Below are positions 52,784 through 61,894 of a stretch of DNA of 64,000 nt, one piece after another. Numbering within the stretch: position 1 is the first letter of the stretch; every line of letters starts with the position of its first letter. The translations under genes were made by a program, and so were the position numbers. The DNA comes from Methanoregula sp. (lineage in GTDB: Archaea; Halobacteriota; Methanomicrobia; Methanomicrobiales; Methanospirillaceae): positions 62,001-126,000 of the forward strand of contig NZ_JALOCH010000005.1 in assembly GCF_023227875.1 (NCBI RefSeq). Reading direction: 5' to 3'. The notes under the pieces were generated by a model that ran no database searches, had not been told where the DNA came from, and saw nothing but the letters and a program-made list of their open reading frames with translations.

Positions 52784-53043
52784 TGGCGCTTGCTGTTGGC
52801 TGCCGCGCCCGCCCGGGAAAAGCCCGGGACAACAAGACCGGTTCGTGGAGGGTCTTCAAACCCATCTTCGACCATGAGAAATGTTCAAAATGCGGGATGT
52901 GCCAGACCCTCTGTCCCGAAGGCTGCATTCACGAAGATACAGAAGGCACCTTCATCCCCGATTATGACTACTGCAAGGGATGCGGGATCTGCGCCGAGGA
53001 GTGCCCGAAAGAGGCGATCACCATGAAACAGGAGGAGAAGTAG
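52783..53043 (+). CDS. porD: Pyruvate:ferredoxin oxidoreductase delta subunit (ferredoxin)
   Basis: An 86-residue 2[4Fe-4S] ferredoxin-type subunit with CSKCGMCQTLCP and CKGCGICAEECP. It relays electrons between the thiamine centre and ferredoxin. It overlaps porC by 1 nt and abuts porA. Confidence 0.95.
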   Translation: MALAVGCRARPGKARDNKTGSWRVFKPIFDHEKCSKCGMCQTLCPEGCIHEDTEGTFIPDYDYCKGCGICAEECPKEAITMKQEEK

Positions 53044-54207
53044 ATGTTGGAGATAACCGAGGGGTCACACGCGGTCGCAGAGGCAGTCCGGCTCTGCCGC
53101 CCGCAGGTCGTTTCCGCGTACCCGATCACACCCCAGACCCATATCGTCGAGGCGCTGGCAGATTTTGTTGCCAACGGCAAGCTCGACGCCGAATACATCA
53201 ACGTGGAAAACGAATTCTCAGCACTCTCGGCCTGCGTTGGTGCCAGTGCCGCAGGTTCGCGTACCTACTCCGCCACTACCTCGCAGGGGCTCGCTCTTAT
53301 GTTCGAGGTCTGTTTCAACGCGGCCGGTATGCGCCTGCCGATCGTCATGTCCATCGCGAACCGTGCCCTTGGTGCCCCGCTTTCGATCTGGAACGATATG
53401 CAGGACTCCATCTCGCTCCGCGACGCGGGCTGGCTCCAGTTCTATGCAGAGGACAACCAGGAAGCAACAGACCTCCACTACATCGCCTACCGCGTCTCCG
53501 AGGACCAAAAGGTCCTCCTTCCCTCGTTTGTCTGTTTCGACGGGTTCATCCTCTCCCATACCTACGAGCCGGTCGACATGCTGACGCAGGAGGACGTGGA
53601 TAAGTACCTGCCACCGTTCAATCCCCCTGAACGACTGGATGCATCCGATCCCGTCAGTTTCGGCATGTATGCAACACCCGAATACTATCTTGAGTTCCGG
53701 TACGAGCACGACAAGGCCCTCAAGGATGCACGGGAAGTCATTGCGAAGGCAGGAAAGGAGTTCGCAGCGCTCTTCGGCAGGGACTACAGTGCAATGGTGG
53801 AGGGGTATAAACTCGATGATGCCGAGACCGTCATCGTTGCGATGGGTTCGATCTGCGGCACCGTCAAGGATGCAATCGATGAGATGCGGACTGAAGGAAA
53901 GAAAGTCGGGCTCCTGAGGATCCGTGTTTTCCGCCCGTTCCCCTCGGAAGATGTTGCGAAGTTCATCAAGGGAGCGACACAGGCAAAACGCATCGCCGTG
54001 CTCGACAAGAACATCTCGCTCGGTGCAAAAGGGGCAACGGCCCTTGAAGTGAAGGATGCCCTCTATGGCTCCACGGTTCCCGTCTGGAACTATATCCTCG
54101 GCCTTGGTGGAAGGGACGTGAGAAAGAAGGATATCAAGGAGATCGTGGCACTTGCTGATAAGGGCCAGGGCGACCAGTTCTTCGGACTCCGTAAGGAGGT
54201 GCTGTGA
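53044..54207 (+). CDS. porA: Pyruvate:ferredoxin oxidoreductase alpha subunit
   Basis: A 387-residue alpha subunit with SAYPITPQTHIVEALADFV, NVENEFSALSACVGASAAGSRTYSATTSQGLALM and MGSICGTVKDAIDEM. Pyrimidine-binding half of the thiamine site. The start directly follows the porD stop. Confidence 0.95.
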   Translation: MLEITEGSHAVAEAVRLCRPQVVSAYPITPQTHIVEALADFVANGKLDAEYINVENEFSALSACVGASAAGSRTYSATTSQGLALMFEVCFNAAGMRLPIVMSIANRALGAPLSIWNDMQDSISLRDAGWLQFYAEDNQEATDLHYIAYRVSEDQKVLLPSFVCFDGFILSHTYEPVDMLTQEDVDKYLPPFNPPERLDASDPVSFGMYATPEYYLEFRYEHDKALKDAREVIAKAGKEFAALFGRDYSAMVEGYKLDDAETVIVAMGSICGTVKDAIDEMRTEGKKVGLLRIRVFRPFPSEDVAKFIKGATQAKRIAVLDKNISLGAKGATALEVKDALYGSTVPVWNYILGLGGRDVRKKDIKEIVALADKGQGDQFFGLRKEVL

Positions 54208-54209
54208 TC

Positions 54210-55112
54210 ATGGCGGAGAAATGTCAGACGTGTGAGCTCTTCGATTCCGGCCACCGCGCCTGCGGGGGGTGCGGCGCATCGCTCGCTGCACGCCTTGTAA
54301 CAAAAGCTGCCGGTCCGAATACTATCGTCGTCTCTGCAACAGGATGCATGGAAGTGTTTTCGACGCCCTATCCCGAGACTGCATGGAAGGTCCCGTGGAT
54401 CCACTCGCTCTTCGAGAATGCCTCTGCCGTTGCATCGGGTATCGAGGCTGCGCTAAAAAAGCAGGGGCGCAAAGAAAAGATCGTGATCATGGCCGGGGAC
54501 GGCGCAACGTTCGATATCGGGATGATCTGCATCAGCGGCGCGTTCGAGCGCGGCCACGACTTCACGTATATCTGCTATGATAACGAGGCCTACATGAACA
54601 CCGGCATCCAGCGGTCCGGTGCCACGCCGTACGATGCCAGCACGACCACGAGCCCCGCGGGTTCGCAGTCGTTTGGCAACCAGCGTCCCAAGAAGGACAT
54701 GCCCGCAATCCTGGCAGCACATGGTGCACCCTATGTGGCAACTGCATCCATTGCCTATCCGATGGACTTCATGCAGAAAGTCGAGAAGGCAATCAACACA
54801 CCCGGACCGTGCTATGTGCAGGTGCATACACCCTGCTGCACGGGATGGGGATTTGAGGGTGAACAGACCATTGCCATCGCAAAGCTTGCCATCGAGACCG
54901 GCCTCTGGCCGAACTTCGAGATGGTTGACGGAAAGGTAACCAAGGTCAAGAAAGTTGTCAGGAAACCGGTAACCGAGTACCTCAAGACGCAGAAACGCTT
55001 CCGCCACCTCTTCAAACCAAAACAGCAGGATGCAGAAATCGCTGCCATCCAGGCAATCGCAGACCGGAACGCGGAAAAATACGGTCTCGACATCAAGCTC
55101 AAGAAAGAGTAA
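54210..55112 (+). CDS. porB: Pyruvate:ferredoxin oxidoreductase beta subunit
   Basis: A 300-residue thiamine-diphosphate-binding subunit: CGGCGASLAARLV near the N-terminus, the GDG...N motif (MAGDGATFDIGMICISGAFERGHDFTYICYDNEAYMNTG) and CPAx-like Cys residues for a [4Fe-4S] cluster (C8, C11, C20-type, and C212 region). ATG 54210 is chosen because GGAGGTG lies 8 nt upstream; GTG 54204 overlaps porA. Last gene of the operon. Confidence 0.95.
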   Translation: MAEKCQTCELFDSGHRACGGCGASLAARLVTKAAGPNTIVVSATGCMEVFSTPYPETAWKVPWIHSLFENASAVASGIEAALKKQGRKEKIVIMAGDGATFDIGMICISGAFERGHDFTYICYDNEAYMNTGIQRSGATPYDASTTTSPAGSQSFGNQRPKKDMPAILAAHGAPYVATASIAYPMDFMQKVEKAINTPGPCYVQVHTPCCTGWGFEGEQTIAIAKLAIETGLWPNFEMVDGKVTKVKKVVRKPVTEYLKTQKRFRHLFKPKQQDAEIAAIQAIADRNAEKYGLDIKLKKE

Positions 55113-55134
55113 CTTTTTTCTTCCCTTTTTCCCC
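55113..55134 (+). terminator. T-rich terminator after the por operon
   Basis: Two T runs (6 and 5) follow the stop codon at once. Confidence 0.5.
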
Positions 55135-55268
55135 GTCCAAAAAACCCACTTACGGAGTCCTGCGAACATAATCCTTAATCGTACTCATAACGGGGACTCA
55201 GTGAGACTATCCGGTGAGCGGAATGAAAATCGTTATATTAATCTGCAGAGACACATTTCAGAATACTT

Positions 55269-55784
55269 ATGAAATATAGTATTTCTCTTTGTACGGGACT
55301 GGTTATCCTTGCAGTCCTCTTAAGCGGGTGTACCAGTTCTTCATCGCAGGCTTCAGGGGCTCCCGCTGCGACACAATCATCACAACAACCTGCAACAGCA
55401 ACCCTGCTCATCACCAGTACCCCCGCCCCTTCAATCAGCGGCACGATCTGGAAACTCGGATGGTTCGATGACACTAAAGGCATCTGGTCAAAAGTTGCGG
55501 AGGGCAGCACGGTTACAGCTACTTTCGGTGCCGATGGATATATTACCGGTTTCGGTGGGTGTAACGAGTATTCCGCACAATACCGTATCGGTACTGAACC
55601 GACGATCTGGATCCGGAGGCCGGAGATCGGCACACAAACCTGCCAGAGCCCGCTAGGAGTCATGAGCCAGGAATCCTATTATTACACCGACCTCAGCCTG
55701 TCGGAGGACTTTAAGATCATTGACGGCCAGCTCATGATGTACGACAGGACCGGGAGGAAGATCCTGCAGTTTGATCCCTCATAA
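55269..55784 (+). CDS. META-domain lipoprotein
   Basis: A 171-residue exported protein with a signal peptide and lipobox (AVLLSGC, Cys21), a Ser/Thr/Pro/Ala-rich linker (22-55), and a META/HslJ-like domain (ISGTIWKLGWFDD, ITGFGGCNEYSAQY, CQSPLGVM). META domains in bacteria include heat-shock protein HslJ; the archaeal role is unknown. Single gene downstream of por. Confidence 0.85.
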   Translation: MKYSISLCTGLVILAVLLSGCTSSSSQASGAPAATQSSQQPATATLLITSTPAPSISGTIWKLGWFDDTKGIWSKVAEGSTVTATFGADGYITGFGGCNEYSAQYRIGTEPTIWIRRPEIGTQTCQSPLGVMSQESYYYTDLSLSEDFKIIDGQLMMYDRTGRKILQFDPS

Positions 55785-55951
55785 GGATCATTACGGTCAA
55801 TGATGCTCCCGCGGGATATTGCAGGAGCACCCCGCACTTTCCTTTTTTTCATACTTCCGGCAATCCACCACATACCCGTCCTGTCTCCGGACAGCACGAG
55901 GCCGAAAATCAGCAATGTTATTAATCCCAAGGGCGACATTAGTAAGTTACC

Positions 55952-56025
55952 GGGCTCGTGGTCTAGTCGGTTATGACGTCGCCCTTACACGGCGGAGGTC
56001 GCCGGTTCGAATCCGGCCGGGCCCA
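55952..56025 (+). tRNA. tRNA-Val (anticodon TAC)
   Basis: A complete cloverleaf: acceptor GGGCTCG/CGGGCCC, anticodon stem TCGCC/GGCGG with loop CTTACAC giving TAC, T stem GCCGG/CCGGC with TTCGAAT, discriminator A. CCA is not encoded. A T-run follows directly. Confidence 0.95.
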
Positions 56026-56042
56026 TTTTTTTATTATAAAAA

Positions 56043-56612
56043 TTATTCTCTTACGATCCGCACGAGTGTGACCCTGAGGGTCAGGTTCTCTCCGGCAAGG
56101 TCATGATTCCCGTCCCATGCAACTGTGGAGGGTGTGACATTGATGATCTTCACATGCGCAACTGCATTATCGGTCTTGCGCACGATCTGGTAGTCCTGGC
56201 CCACAACAAACGTTGTATTCGATGGCAGGGAAGTCCGGTTAACAATCTGGACAAGGGATGACTGATAGAGACCAAAGGCCTTCTCAGGTGACAATATTAC
56301 CGTTTTAGTCTCATTCGGCTGCATTCCGATCACCGTATCGGGAAGGCCGTACGGCATGATCTCGTTCTTGCCAATGGTAAACACGAAGGGTGTCGAGTTC
56401 AGATTGGATTCCACAACAGTACCGTTATCGAGCGTTCCGGTAAAATAAATCGCAACAGTATCCCCGCTTTTTACAAAATATGGATTGAAAAAATAAAATG
56501 CGACAGCCGCTGCAACGACCATCACAACGATAATACCGATTGCGTACTGCTTCATCTTCTTATTACGTGCAGCAAACGCCTCTTTTCCCTTCACTTTCTC
56601 AGATTTCTTCAT
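56043..56612 (-). CDS. Membrane-anchored FKBP-type peptidyl-prolyl isomerase
   Basis: A 189-residue protein with a basic N-terminus, one transmembrane helix (about residues 22-44), and an outward-facing FKBP domain (VKSGDTVAIYFTGTLDNGTVVESN). It has the archaeal/SlyD-like insertion region (SPEKAFGLYQSSLVQIVNRTSLP) and GDHDLAGE-like GNHDLAGENLTLRVTLV. It assists folding of surface proteins. The start MKKSEK (56612) is inferred; the frame opens to 56681. It converges with tRNA-Val. Confidence 0.88.
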   Translation of the reverse strand: MKKSEKVKGKEAFAARNKKMKQYAIGIIVVMVVAAAVAFYFFNPYFVKSGDTVAIYFTGTLDNGTVVESNLNSTPFVFTIGKNEIMPYGLPDTVIGMQPNETKTVILSPEKAFGLYQSSLVQIVNRTSLPSNTTFVVGQDYQIVRKTDNAVAHVKIINVTPSTVAWDGNHDLAGENLTLRVTLVRIVRE

Positions 56613-56787
56613 GCTCTTCTCAGGTACCTTGATCGCACAACCATTATACAATTGTCTTTGTCCGGCCAATTCCTGCTGCATCTACAGGACGGTTATAGTC
56701 TCATAAAATCTTTCAGAGAGTCCAGGTTCTGCACTATCACAATTGCACGGTATTTATACCACAAGAACGAATGTAGTGGTGTTCAAT

Positions 56788-57681
56788 ATGCCTGATGAAG
56801 TGAGAGTCGCCGACGTTCAGGGGAAGAAAGTCCAGTGGGACCCTGCGCAGATGCGTAAGATCCAGGAGCATCCCTGCTTTTCAGAGAAGGCATGCCACAG
56901 TTTCGGGAGATGCCACATCCCGGTTGCGCCGAAGTGCAACATCCAGTGTAACTACTGTATCCGGGACTTTGACTGCGTCAACGAGAGCAGGCCCGGGGTC
57001 ACGACAAAGATCCTCAATCCGGACGAATCAATGGACATGGTCAAGAAAGTGGTGGATAAGTACAACTACATCAAGGTTGTCGGGATTGCAGGGCCCGGGG
57101 ACCCGCTCGCAAACGAAGAGACCTTCGAAACGCTCAAACGGCTCCACGAACAATACCCGAACGTCATCAAGTGCATCAGCACCAACGGCCTCCTGCTGCC
57201 CGATAAGATCGACCTCCTGCAGAAATACGATGTCGGCAACATCACCGTAACCCTCAACGCCATTGACCCGGAGATCGGTGCAAAGATCTATCAGTTCGTC
57301 GACTATAAGGGCAAGCGCTACGAAGGGATTGAGGCGGCAAAACTCCTCCTCTCCCAGCAGATGAAAGGCATCGAAGAGGCCGTCAGGCGCAACATGATCG
57401 TCAAGATCAATACAGTCTATATCCCCGGTATCAACGAGGACCACATCCCGGCAATCGCAAAGAAAGTCGGGGAGATGGGCGTCTATACTTTCAACCTGAT
57501 CCCGCTCATTGCCCAGTACAAGTTCGCAAATATCACCCCGCCAACTCCTGAAATGAAGCGGAAGATGCAGGACGAGTGCGGGAAATATGTCAAACAGATG
57601 CGCCACTGCCAGCGTTGCCGTGCCGATGCAATCGGCAAACTCGGCCACGATGTTCAGTCGTGCATGTACGATAACAAGTGA
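56788..57681 (+). CDS. nifB: NifB-like radical SAM protein
   Basis: A 297-residue radical SAM enzyme with the NifB line HPCFSEKACHSFGRCHIPVAPKCNIQCNYC (radical SAM Cys50, Cys54, Cys57; cluster-binding Cys30, His43) and GIAGPGDPLA, as in NifB. It lacks the NifX tail, as is usual for methanogen NifB. NifB makes the iron-carbide core for nitrogenase cofactor. No nifHDK is in the window; the genomic context elsewhere decides diazotrophy. ATG 56788 with GTGGTG upstream is preferred over the longer frame. Confidence 0.9.
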   Translation: MPDEVRVADVQGKKVQWDPAQMRKIQEHPCFSEKACHSFGRCHIPVAPKCNIQCNYCIRDFDCVNESRPGVTTKILNPDESMDMVKKVVDKYNYIKVVGIAGPGDPLANEETFETLKRLHEQYPNVIKCISTNGLLLPDKIDLLQKYDVGNITVTLNAIDPEIGAKIYQFVDYKGKRYEGIEAAKLLLSQQMKGIEEAVRRNMIVKINTVYIPGINEDHIPAIAKKVGEMGVYTFNLIPLIAQYKFANITPPTPEMKRKMQDECGKYVKQMRHCQRCRADAIGKLGHDVQSCMYDNK

Positions 57682-57693
57682 TCTTCTGATCCC

Positions 57694-57705
57694 TTTTTTT
57701 ATTTT
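57694..57705 (+). terminator. T-rich terminator after nifB
   Basis: Seven and five T residues in the run CCCTTTTTTTATTTTTC, about 15 bp past the stop. Confidence 0.45.
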
Positions 57706-57820
57706 TCAAACATTCATTACAGAAAGGCATCACGTCTTGGATCTGTATGCACAGATTTATTCCTGCGTGAAAAACATGCATCAAAAAAATGCATGTTCAT
57801 GAATTTAATGAAAAAAGGTG

Positions 57821-58309
57821 TCAGGGAAGGATACCGGCAAGCGATCCTGACATCGGATTCTGATTACTGACGGTACCCATGAGCGCATTCAGTTCCCGGA
57901 TGACGGACTGAAGCGTATAGGGAACCGTAGTATCTTCGGTGATAACCGTCTTGTTCTGGTACGTGATGCTGTACCGCATGAAATCAGCCCCGCCGAACGG
58001 GGTCGTATAATTCTCTTCCAGGGTATCAAACCCGGCCTGTTCGAAAATATGGTTAATACGGTCGATTTCAGACTGGTTTACCTGAAATGCATGGTTGAAC
58101 GACCTCGTCGCGATAAGGGCTGCACCATTATTAAAAATGACGAGACGGTCATCAACACCTGCAATCCCCCCGGTACGGTGATAGTCAAGTAAAACCATGG
58201 GGAGGGGAGGACTTGCTGTCACCGGGGTCCGGGTACCGAGACAACCCGAGGTCGTGACAGCCAGAATGAGGAAGATAAGAAATACCGCTATTGATTTCCT
58301 GATAGGCAT
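57821..58309 (-). CDS. Putative lipoprotein, unknown function
   Basis: A 162-residue exported protein with a hydrophobic signal and lipobox (AVTTSGC, Cys23). The rest is a small alpha/beta domain without a recognised family (LPMVLLDYHRTGGIAGVDDRLVIFNNGAALIAT). ATG 58309 is preferred over GTG 58312. It is codirectional with the following gene's upstream neighbour at 58348. Confidence 0.65.
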   Translation of the reverse strand: MPIRKSIAVFLIFLILAVTTSGCLGTRTPVTASPPLPMVLLDYHRTGGIAGVDDRLVIFNNGAALIATRSFNHAFQVNQSEIDRINHIFEQAGFDTLEENYTTPFGGADFMRYSITYQNKTVITEDTTVPYTLQSVIRELNALMGTVSNQNPMSGSLAGILP

Positions 58310-58347
58310 CACTCCATATTACCTGGCGGAGTTGGGAAGGTCCAAGA

Positions 58348-58677
58348 TCAGATCTGCAGGACGTCTGCCTTTGCCGGTTTTCCCATAGTCTTCCGTTCCG
58401 GGAGGACCTCTTCGAGCGCGGCAACGAGACCATCCACCTTTTCATTGTTGAACGCGGCCCGGAACGCGGCAATTTCTGCGGAGTTCATGATCATGATCCC
58501 TTTTTTCTTCATCGGCAGGCCGTTGGCCCCGATGGGGTTGAAATCGATCGCAAGAGACGCTGCACGGTTCTTGGTCGCCGGGAGACGGATGATCGACACG
58601 CCCTTGACCGAGGTGTGTTTGCGTTCCCAGTCTGCCCCTTCATCGATAAATGTCCTGAGAGTTTCTGCTAATTCCAT
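58348..58677 (-). CDS. Small conserved cytoplasmic protein, unknown function
   Basis: A 109-residue protein with no signal or membrane segment. It contains a compact alpha/beta domain (WERKHTSVKGVSIIRLPATKNRAASLAIDFNPIGANGLPMKKKGIMIM). A TATA-like TTTATATATT lies 22-25 bp before ATG 58677, pointing to a leaderless transcript and supporting this start over the longer open frame to 58782. No named family recognised. Confidence 0.65.
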   Translation of the reverse strand: MELAETLRTFIDEGADWERKHTSVKGVSIIRLPATKNRAASLAIDFNPIGANGLPMKKKGIMIMNSAEIAAFRAAFNNEKVDGLVAALEEVLPERKTMGKPAKADVLQI

Positions 58678-58840
58678 GACAAGAACTATTGATTTATATA
58701 TTAAAATGCTATCCGTTCCAGCGCGAAAGTGAGTGCACGGATTTTTTATTGCACAAGGCCTCACGACGAATGTCAGTACCACGGAGTTAAAACGCGGGAA
58801 GCCATAACAGAATATACTCTGAGATCCAAGGTGTCTTCAC

Positions 58841-59689
58841 ATGCCGGTACTTACCCTTCCCCCGGATCAGCCGTTCTCGCTGGATCAGACCCTCGGTTGC
58901 GGACAGGTATTCCGCTGGGACCGCGATCAGGATGGTACCTGGTGGGGGGTCGTGGGCAGCCACGTGATCCGGATACGGCAGGACAACCGGAAGCTTACAT
59001 TCGAGGGAGCTCCTGCCCGGTTTATTTCAGAATATTTCTCCCTTGACGTGGATCTGGAACCGGTCATTTCGTCCATAGATTGCGATCCGTTCATCCACGC
59101 GGCGATCAAAAAGTGCCAGGGATTGCGGCTGATCCGCCAGCCGAAATGGGAGTGCCTCGTATCCTATACTATCGCGACCAATTCCAATATCCCGACAATC
59201 CGTCGGAGGATCGCAGCTGTATCTGAGAAGTTTGGACAAAAAATTGCATTCAAAGGAAAGACATTCTATGCATTCCCGGATCCGGGCTCGATCTCCTGCG
59301 AGGAGCAGGGTGCGCTCTCCTGCTGCAGACTGGGATACCGTGAGCCCTATGTTTTCAGGACCGCATGTGCCATTCCTGACAGAAAGATATGGGAAGACTC
59401 CATGAGTGCCCTGCCCTATGAGGAAGCGCGGCGGGAACTTATGGACCTGCCGGGGATCGGCCCCAAGGTGGCGGACTGTATTCTTCTCTTCGCGTTCCAG
59501 AAGTACGAAGCCTTCCCGGTCGACGTGTGGATACGGCGCATCATGCAGCAGCACTATCTCCCCGGACTTGGCACGGGATCTCCCCTGACCGGCAGGCAAT
59601 ACGATACGATCCGCCGGTTCGCCCGGGTGCATTTCGGGGAATATTGCGGGTATGCGCAGGAATACCTGTACGCTGCAAGGGAAGGATAA
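58841..59689 (+). CDS. ogg: 8-oxoguanine DNA glycosylase (Ogg1-like)
   Basis: A 282-residue base-excision repair glycosylase/lyase. An OGG_N domain (LDQTLGCGQVFRWDRDQDG) precedes the HhH-GPD domain: helix-hairpin-helix LPGIGPKVADCILLF with catalytic Lys209, and FPVDVWIRRIM with Asp228. It cuts out 8-oxoguanine. Divergent from the small gene upstream and convergent with ahcY. Confidence 0.92.
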   Translation: MPVLTLPPDQPFSLDQTLGCGQVFRWDRDQDGTWWGVVGSHVIRIRQDNRKLTFEGAPARFISEYFSLDVDLEPVISSIDCDPFIHAAIKKCQGLRLIRQPKWECLVSYTIATNSNIPTIRRRIAAVSEKFGQKIAFKGKTFYAFPDPGSISCEEQGALSCCRLGYREPYVFRTACAIPDRKIWEDSMSALPYEEARRELMDLPGIGPKVADCILLFAFQKYEAFPVDVWIRRIMQQHYLPGLGTGSPLTGRQYDTIRRFARVHFGEYCGYAQEYLYAAREG

Positions 59690-59716
59690 AAAAGAGGTAT
59701 TGTTAAAAAAATGATT

Positions 59717-60943
59717 TTACGTCCCGATGTCCCAGCTGCAGCTGTATTTCTTCTGCTCTTTTGAGAGCGAGTCGATCGAGAGCCCGAGTGAAGAGAGCTT
59801 GAGGTTTGCCACCTGCTCATCGATCTCATTGGGTACATCATAAACGCCACCCTTCATCTTCTTCCCGTTCTTTGCAATATACAAGGTGCAGAGCGCCTGC
59901 AGGGCAAAACTCAGGTCCATGACCTCGATCGGGTGGCCCATGCCCTTGGGGGTGGCGAGGTTGACGAGCCGGCCCTCGGCAAGTACGTGGACTGCTTTTC
60001 CCTTGAGCATGAACGTCTCGATACCATCGCGCTGGATGATCTTATCGGCATTCTTCCTGAGCCAGTCGATATCGATCTCGACATTGAAGTGACCGGCATT
60101 GGAGAGGATGGCCCCGTTCTTCAGTTTCCTGAAGTGCTTTGCTGCAATGACTCCCATGTTGCCGGTGGTCGTGACAAAGATATCACCGATGGCGGCTGCA
60201 TCCTCCATGGACATGACCATGAACCCGTCCATGTGCGCCTCGAGGGCACGGCGGGGATCGATCTCGGTGACGACGACCTTGGCACCGAGGCCGTGTGCCT
60301 TCCGGGCTAGACCGCGACCGCAGTACCCATAACCGGCGACCACGAAGTATTTCCCGGCAAGAAGGGTGTTGGTCGTGATCATGATCGAGGAGAGGACACT
60401 CTCCCCGGTGCCGTGGACATTGTCAAAGAAATGTTTCATGGGGGTATCGTTGACCGCGACTACGGGGAACTCCAGTTTACCTTCGGCTGCCATTGCCTTG
60501 AGGCGGTGGATACCGGTCGTGGTCTCCTCGCACCCTCCGATGACCTTCTTGATCAGGTTGCGGCGCTTGGTATGGATATAGTGGATCAGGTCCATGCCGT
60601 CATCGATGGTGATGACCGGCTTTGCATCCAGGACCTGGTCGATTGCTGCATAATACTCGTCGGTCGTGCAGGCACGTTTTGCATAGCAGTGGACATTCTT
60701 CACGTGGCTGAGCGCTTCTGCCACATCATCCTGCGTGGAGAGCGGGTTGCACCCGGTGATATGCACTTCAGCGCCACCGGCTGCGAGAGTAGAGACAAGG
60801 TTTGCTGTCTTTGCCTCGACATGAAGCGCCATGCCGATTGTCATGCCGTCAAAGGGTTTCTCCCTGACGAACTGTTTTTTTATGGCGGCGAGTACCGGCA
60901 TGTACTGCGCTGCCCATTCAATCTTCAGCTTTCCAGAGTTCAT
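59717..60943 (-). CDS. ahcY: S-adenosylhomocysteine hydrolase family (AhcY)
   Basis: A 408-residue NAD-dependent enzyme that splits S-adenosylhomocysteine (in some methanogens S-inosylhomocysteine). EWAAQYMPVL, NPLSTQDDVAEAL, IDDGMDLI, GCEETTTGIHRL and the NAD loop VVAGYGYCGRGLARKAHGLG are present. Start ATG 60943 is set by GAGG at 6 nt; the open frame runs on to 61972 but that part is antisense to hisF and is not protein-like. Convergent with ogg. Confidence 0.94.
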   Translation of the reverse strand: MNSGKLKIEWAAQYMPVLAAIKKQFVREKPFDGMTIGMALHVEAKTANLVSTLAAGGAEVHITGCNPLSTQDDVAEALSHVKNVHCYAKRACTTDEYYAAIDQVLDAKPVITIDDGMDLIHYIHTKRRNLIKKVIGGCEETTTGIHRLKAMAAEGKLEFPVVAVNDTPMKHFFDNVHGTGESVLSSIMITTNTLLAGKYFVVAGYGYCGRGLARKAHGLGAKVVVTEIDPRRALEAHMDGFMVMSMEDAAAIGDIFVTTTGNMGVIAAKHFRKLKNGAILSNAGHFNVEIDIDWLRKNADKIIQRDGIETFMLKGKAVHVLAEGRLVNLATPKGMGHPIEVMDLSFALQALCTLYIAKNGKKMKGGVYDVPNEIDEQVANLKLSSLGLSIDSLSKEQKKYSCSWDIGT

Positions 60944-61087
60944 GGACATCCTCATTGGGGAGAGCAACAACAGTAGGCCCACCCGGATTCTGACTACCCT
61001 ATAAATAGGGTTGGCAGGGCACATAAATCCGCGCCGTACCGGCAATTGGGAAATATAGATAGTATCCGCCACCCAAGTCTGTATCCA

Positions 61088-61894
61088 ATGGTGCTGACGC
61101 GACGGATCATCCCCTGCCTTGATCTGAAAGACGGCAGGGTCGTGAAAGGGACAAATTTCCTCGGGCTCCGGGATGCCGGTGACCCGGTAGAGCTTGCCGG
61201 GCGGTATAATGAACAGGGAGCTGATGAAGTGGTGTTCCTCGATATCACGGCTTCCAGGGAGAAGCGGGGGATCATTATCGAGCTGATCCAGCGGGCAGCC
61301 GACCAGCTCTTCCTCCCCCTGACAGTCGGTGGCGGCCTCAAGTCCCTTGACGATATCCAGCAGATCCTCCGGGCCGGCGCTGACAAGGTGAGTCTCAACA
61401 CGAGCGCCGTCCACGACCCGACCCTCATCACCCGGGGCGCCGAGGCATTCGGTACCCAGTGCATTGTCTGTGCCTTGGACGTGCGCCGGAATTTTTCTCC
61501 CAATGAGAATGCGATCCCAGTCCATCTTGAAGATGGGAGGACGTGCTGGTATGAGATTGTTATCTATGGCGGGAGCAAACCTACCGGTATCGATGCGGTC
61601 GCGTGGGCAAAAGAGGCAGAGGAACGAGGTGCCGGCGAGATCCTCTTGACGAGCATGGAGACCGACGGTATCAAGAACGGGTTCGATCTTGCTATCACCT
61701 CCGCTATTTCCGATGCGGCCGGTATCCCGGTCATCGCCAGCGGGGGCGTTGGCACTCTCGAACACTTCTACGACGGGTTCACAAGCGGAAAAGCCGATGC
61801 CTGCCTTGCGGCAAGTGTCTTCCACTACGGGGAATTTACCATAAAAGAGGTAAAAGAGTATCTCAGAGGACGGGGTATCCCGGTACGGCTCTGA
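61088..61894 (+). CDS. hisF: Imidazole glycerol phosphate synthase cyclase subunit
   Basis: A 268-residue (beta/alpha)8 barrel that closes the imidazole ring in histidine synthesis. Catalytic Asp12 is in IIPCLDLKDGRVVKG, with LTVGGGLKSLDD and PVIASGGVGTLEHF phosphate loops, and CALDVRR holding the second Asp. An AAATATAG TATA-like element lies ~33 bp before the ATG. It overlaps the pheT 3' end by 32 bp on the other strand. Confidence 0.95.
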   Translation: MVLTRRIIPCLDLKDGRVVKGTNFLGLRDAGDPVELAGRYNEQGADEVVFLDITASREKRGIIIELIQRAADQLFLPLTVGGGLKSLDDIQQILRAGADKVSLNTSAVHDPTLITRGAEAFGTQCIVCALDVRRNFSPNENAIPVHLEDGRTCWYEIVIYGGSKPTGIDAVAWAKEAEERGAGEILLTSMETDGIKNGFDLAITSAISDAAGIPVIASGGVGTLEHFYDGFTSGKADACLAASVFHYGEFTIKEVKEYLRGRGIPVRL

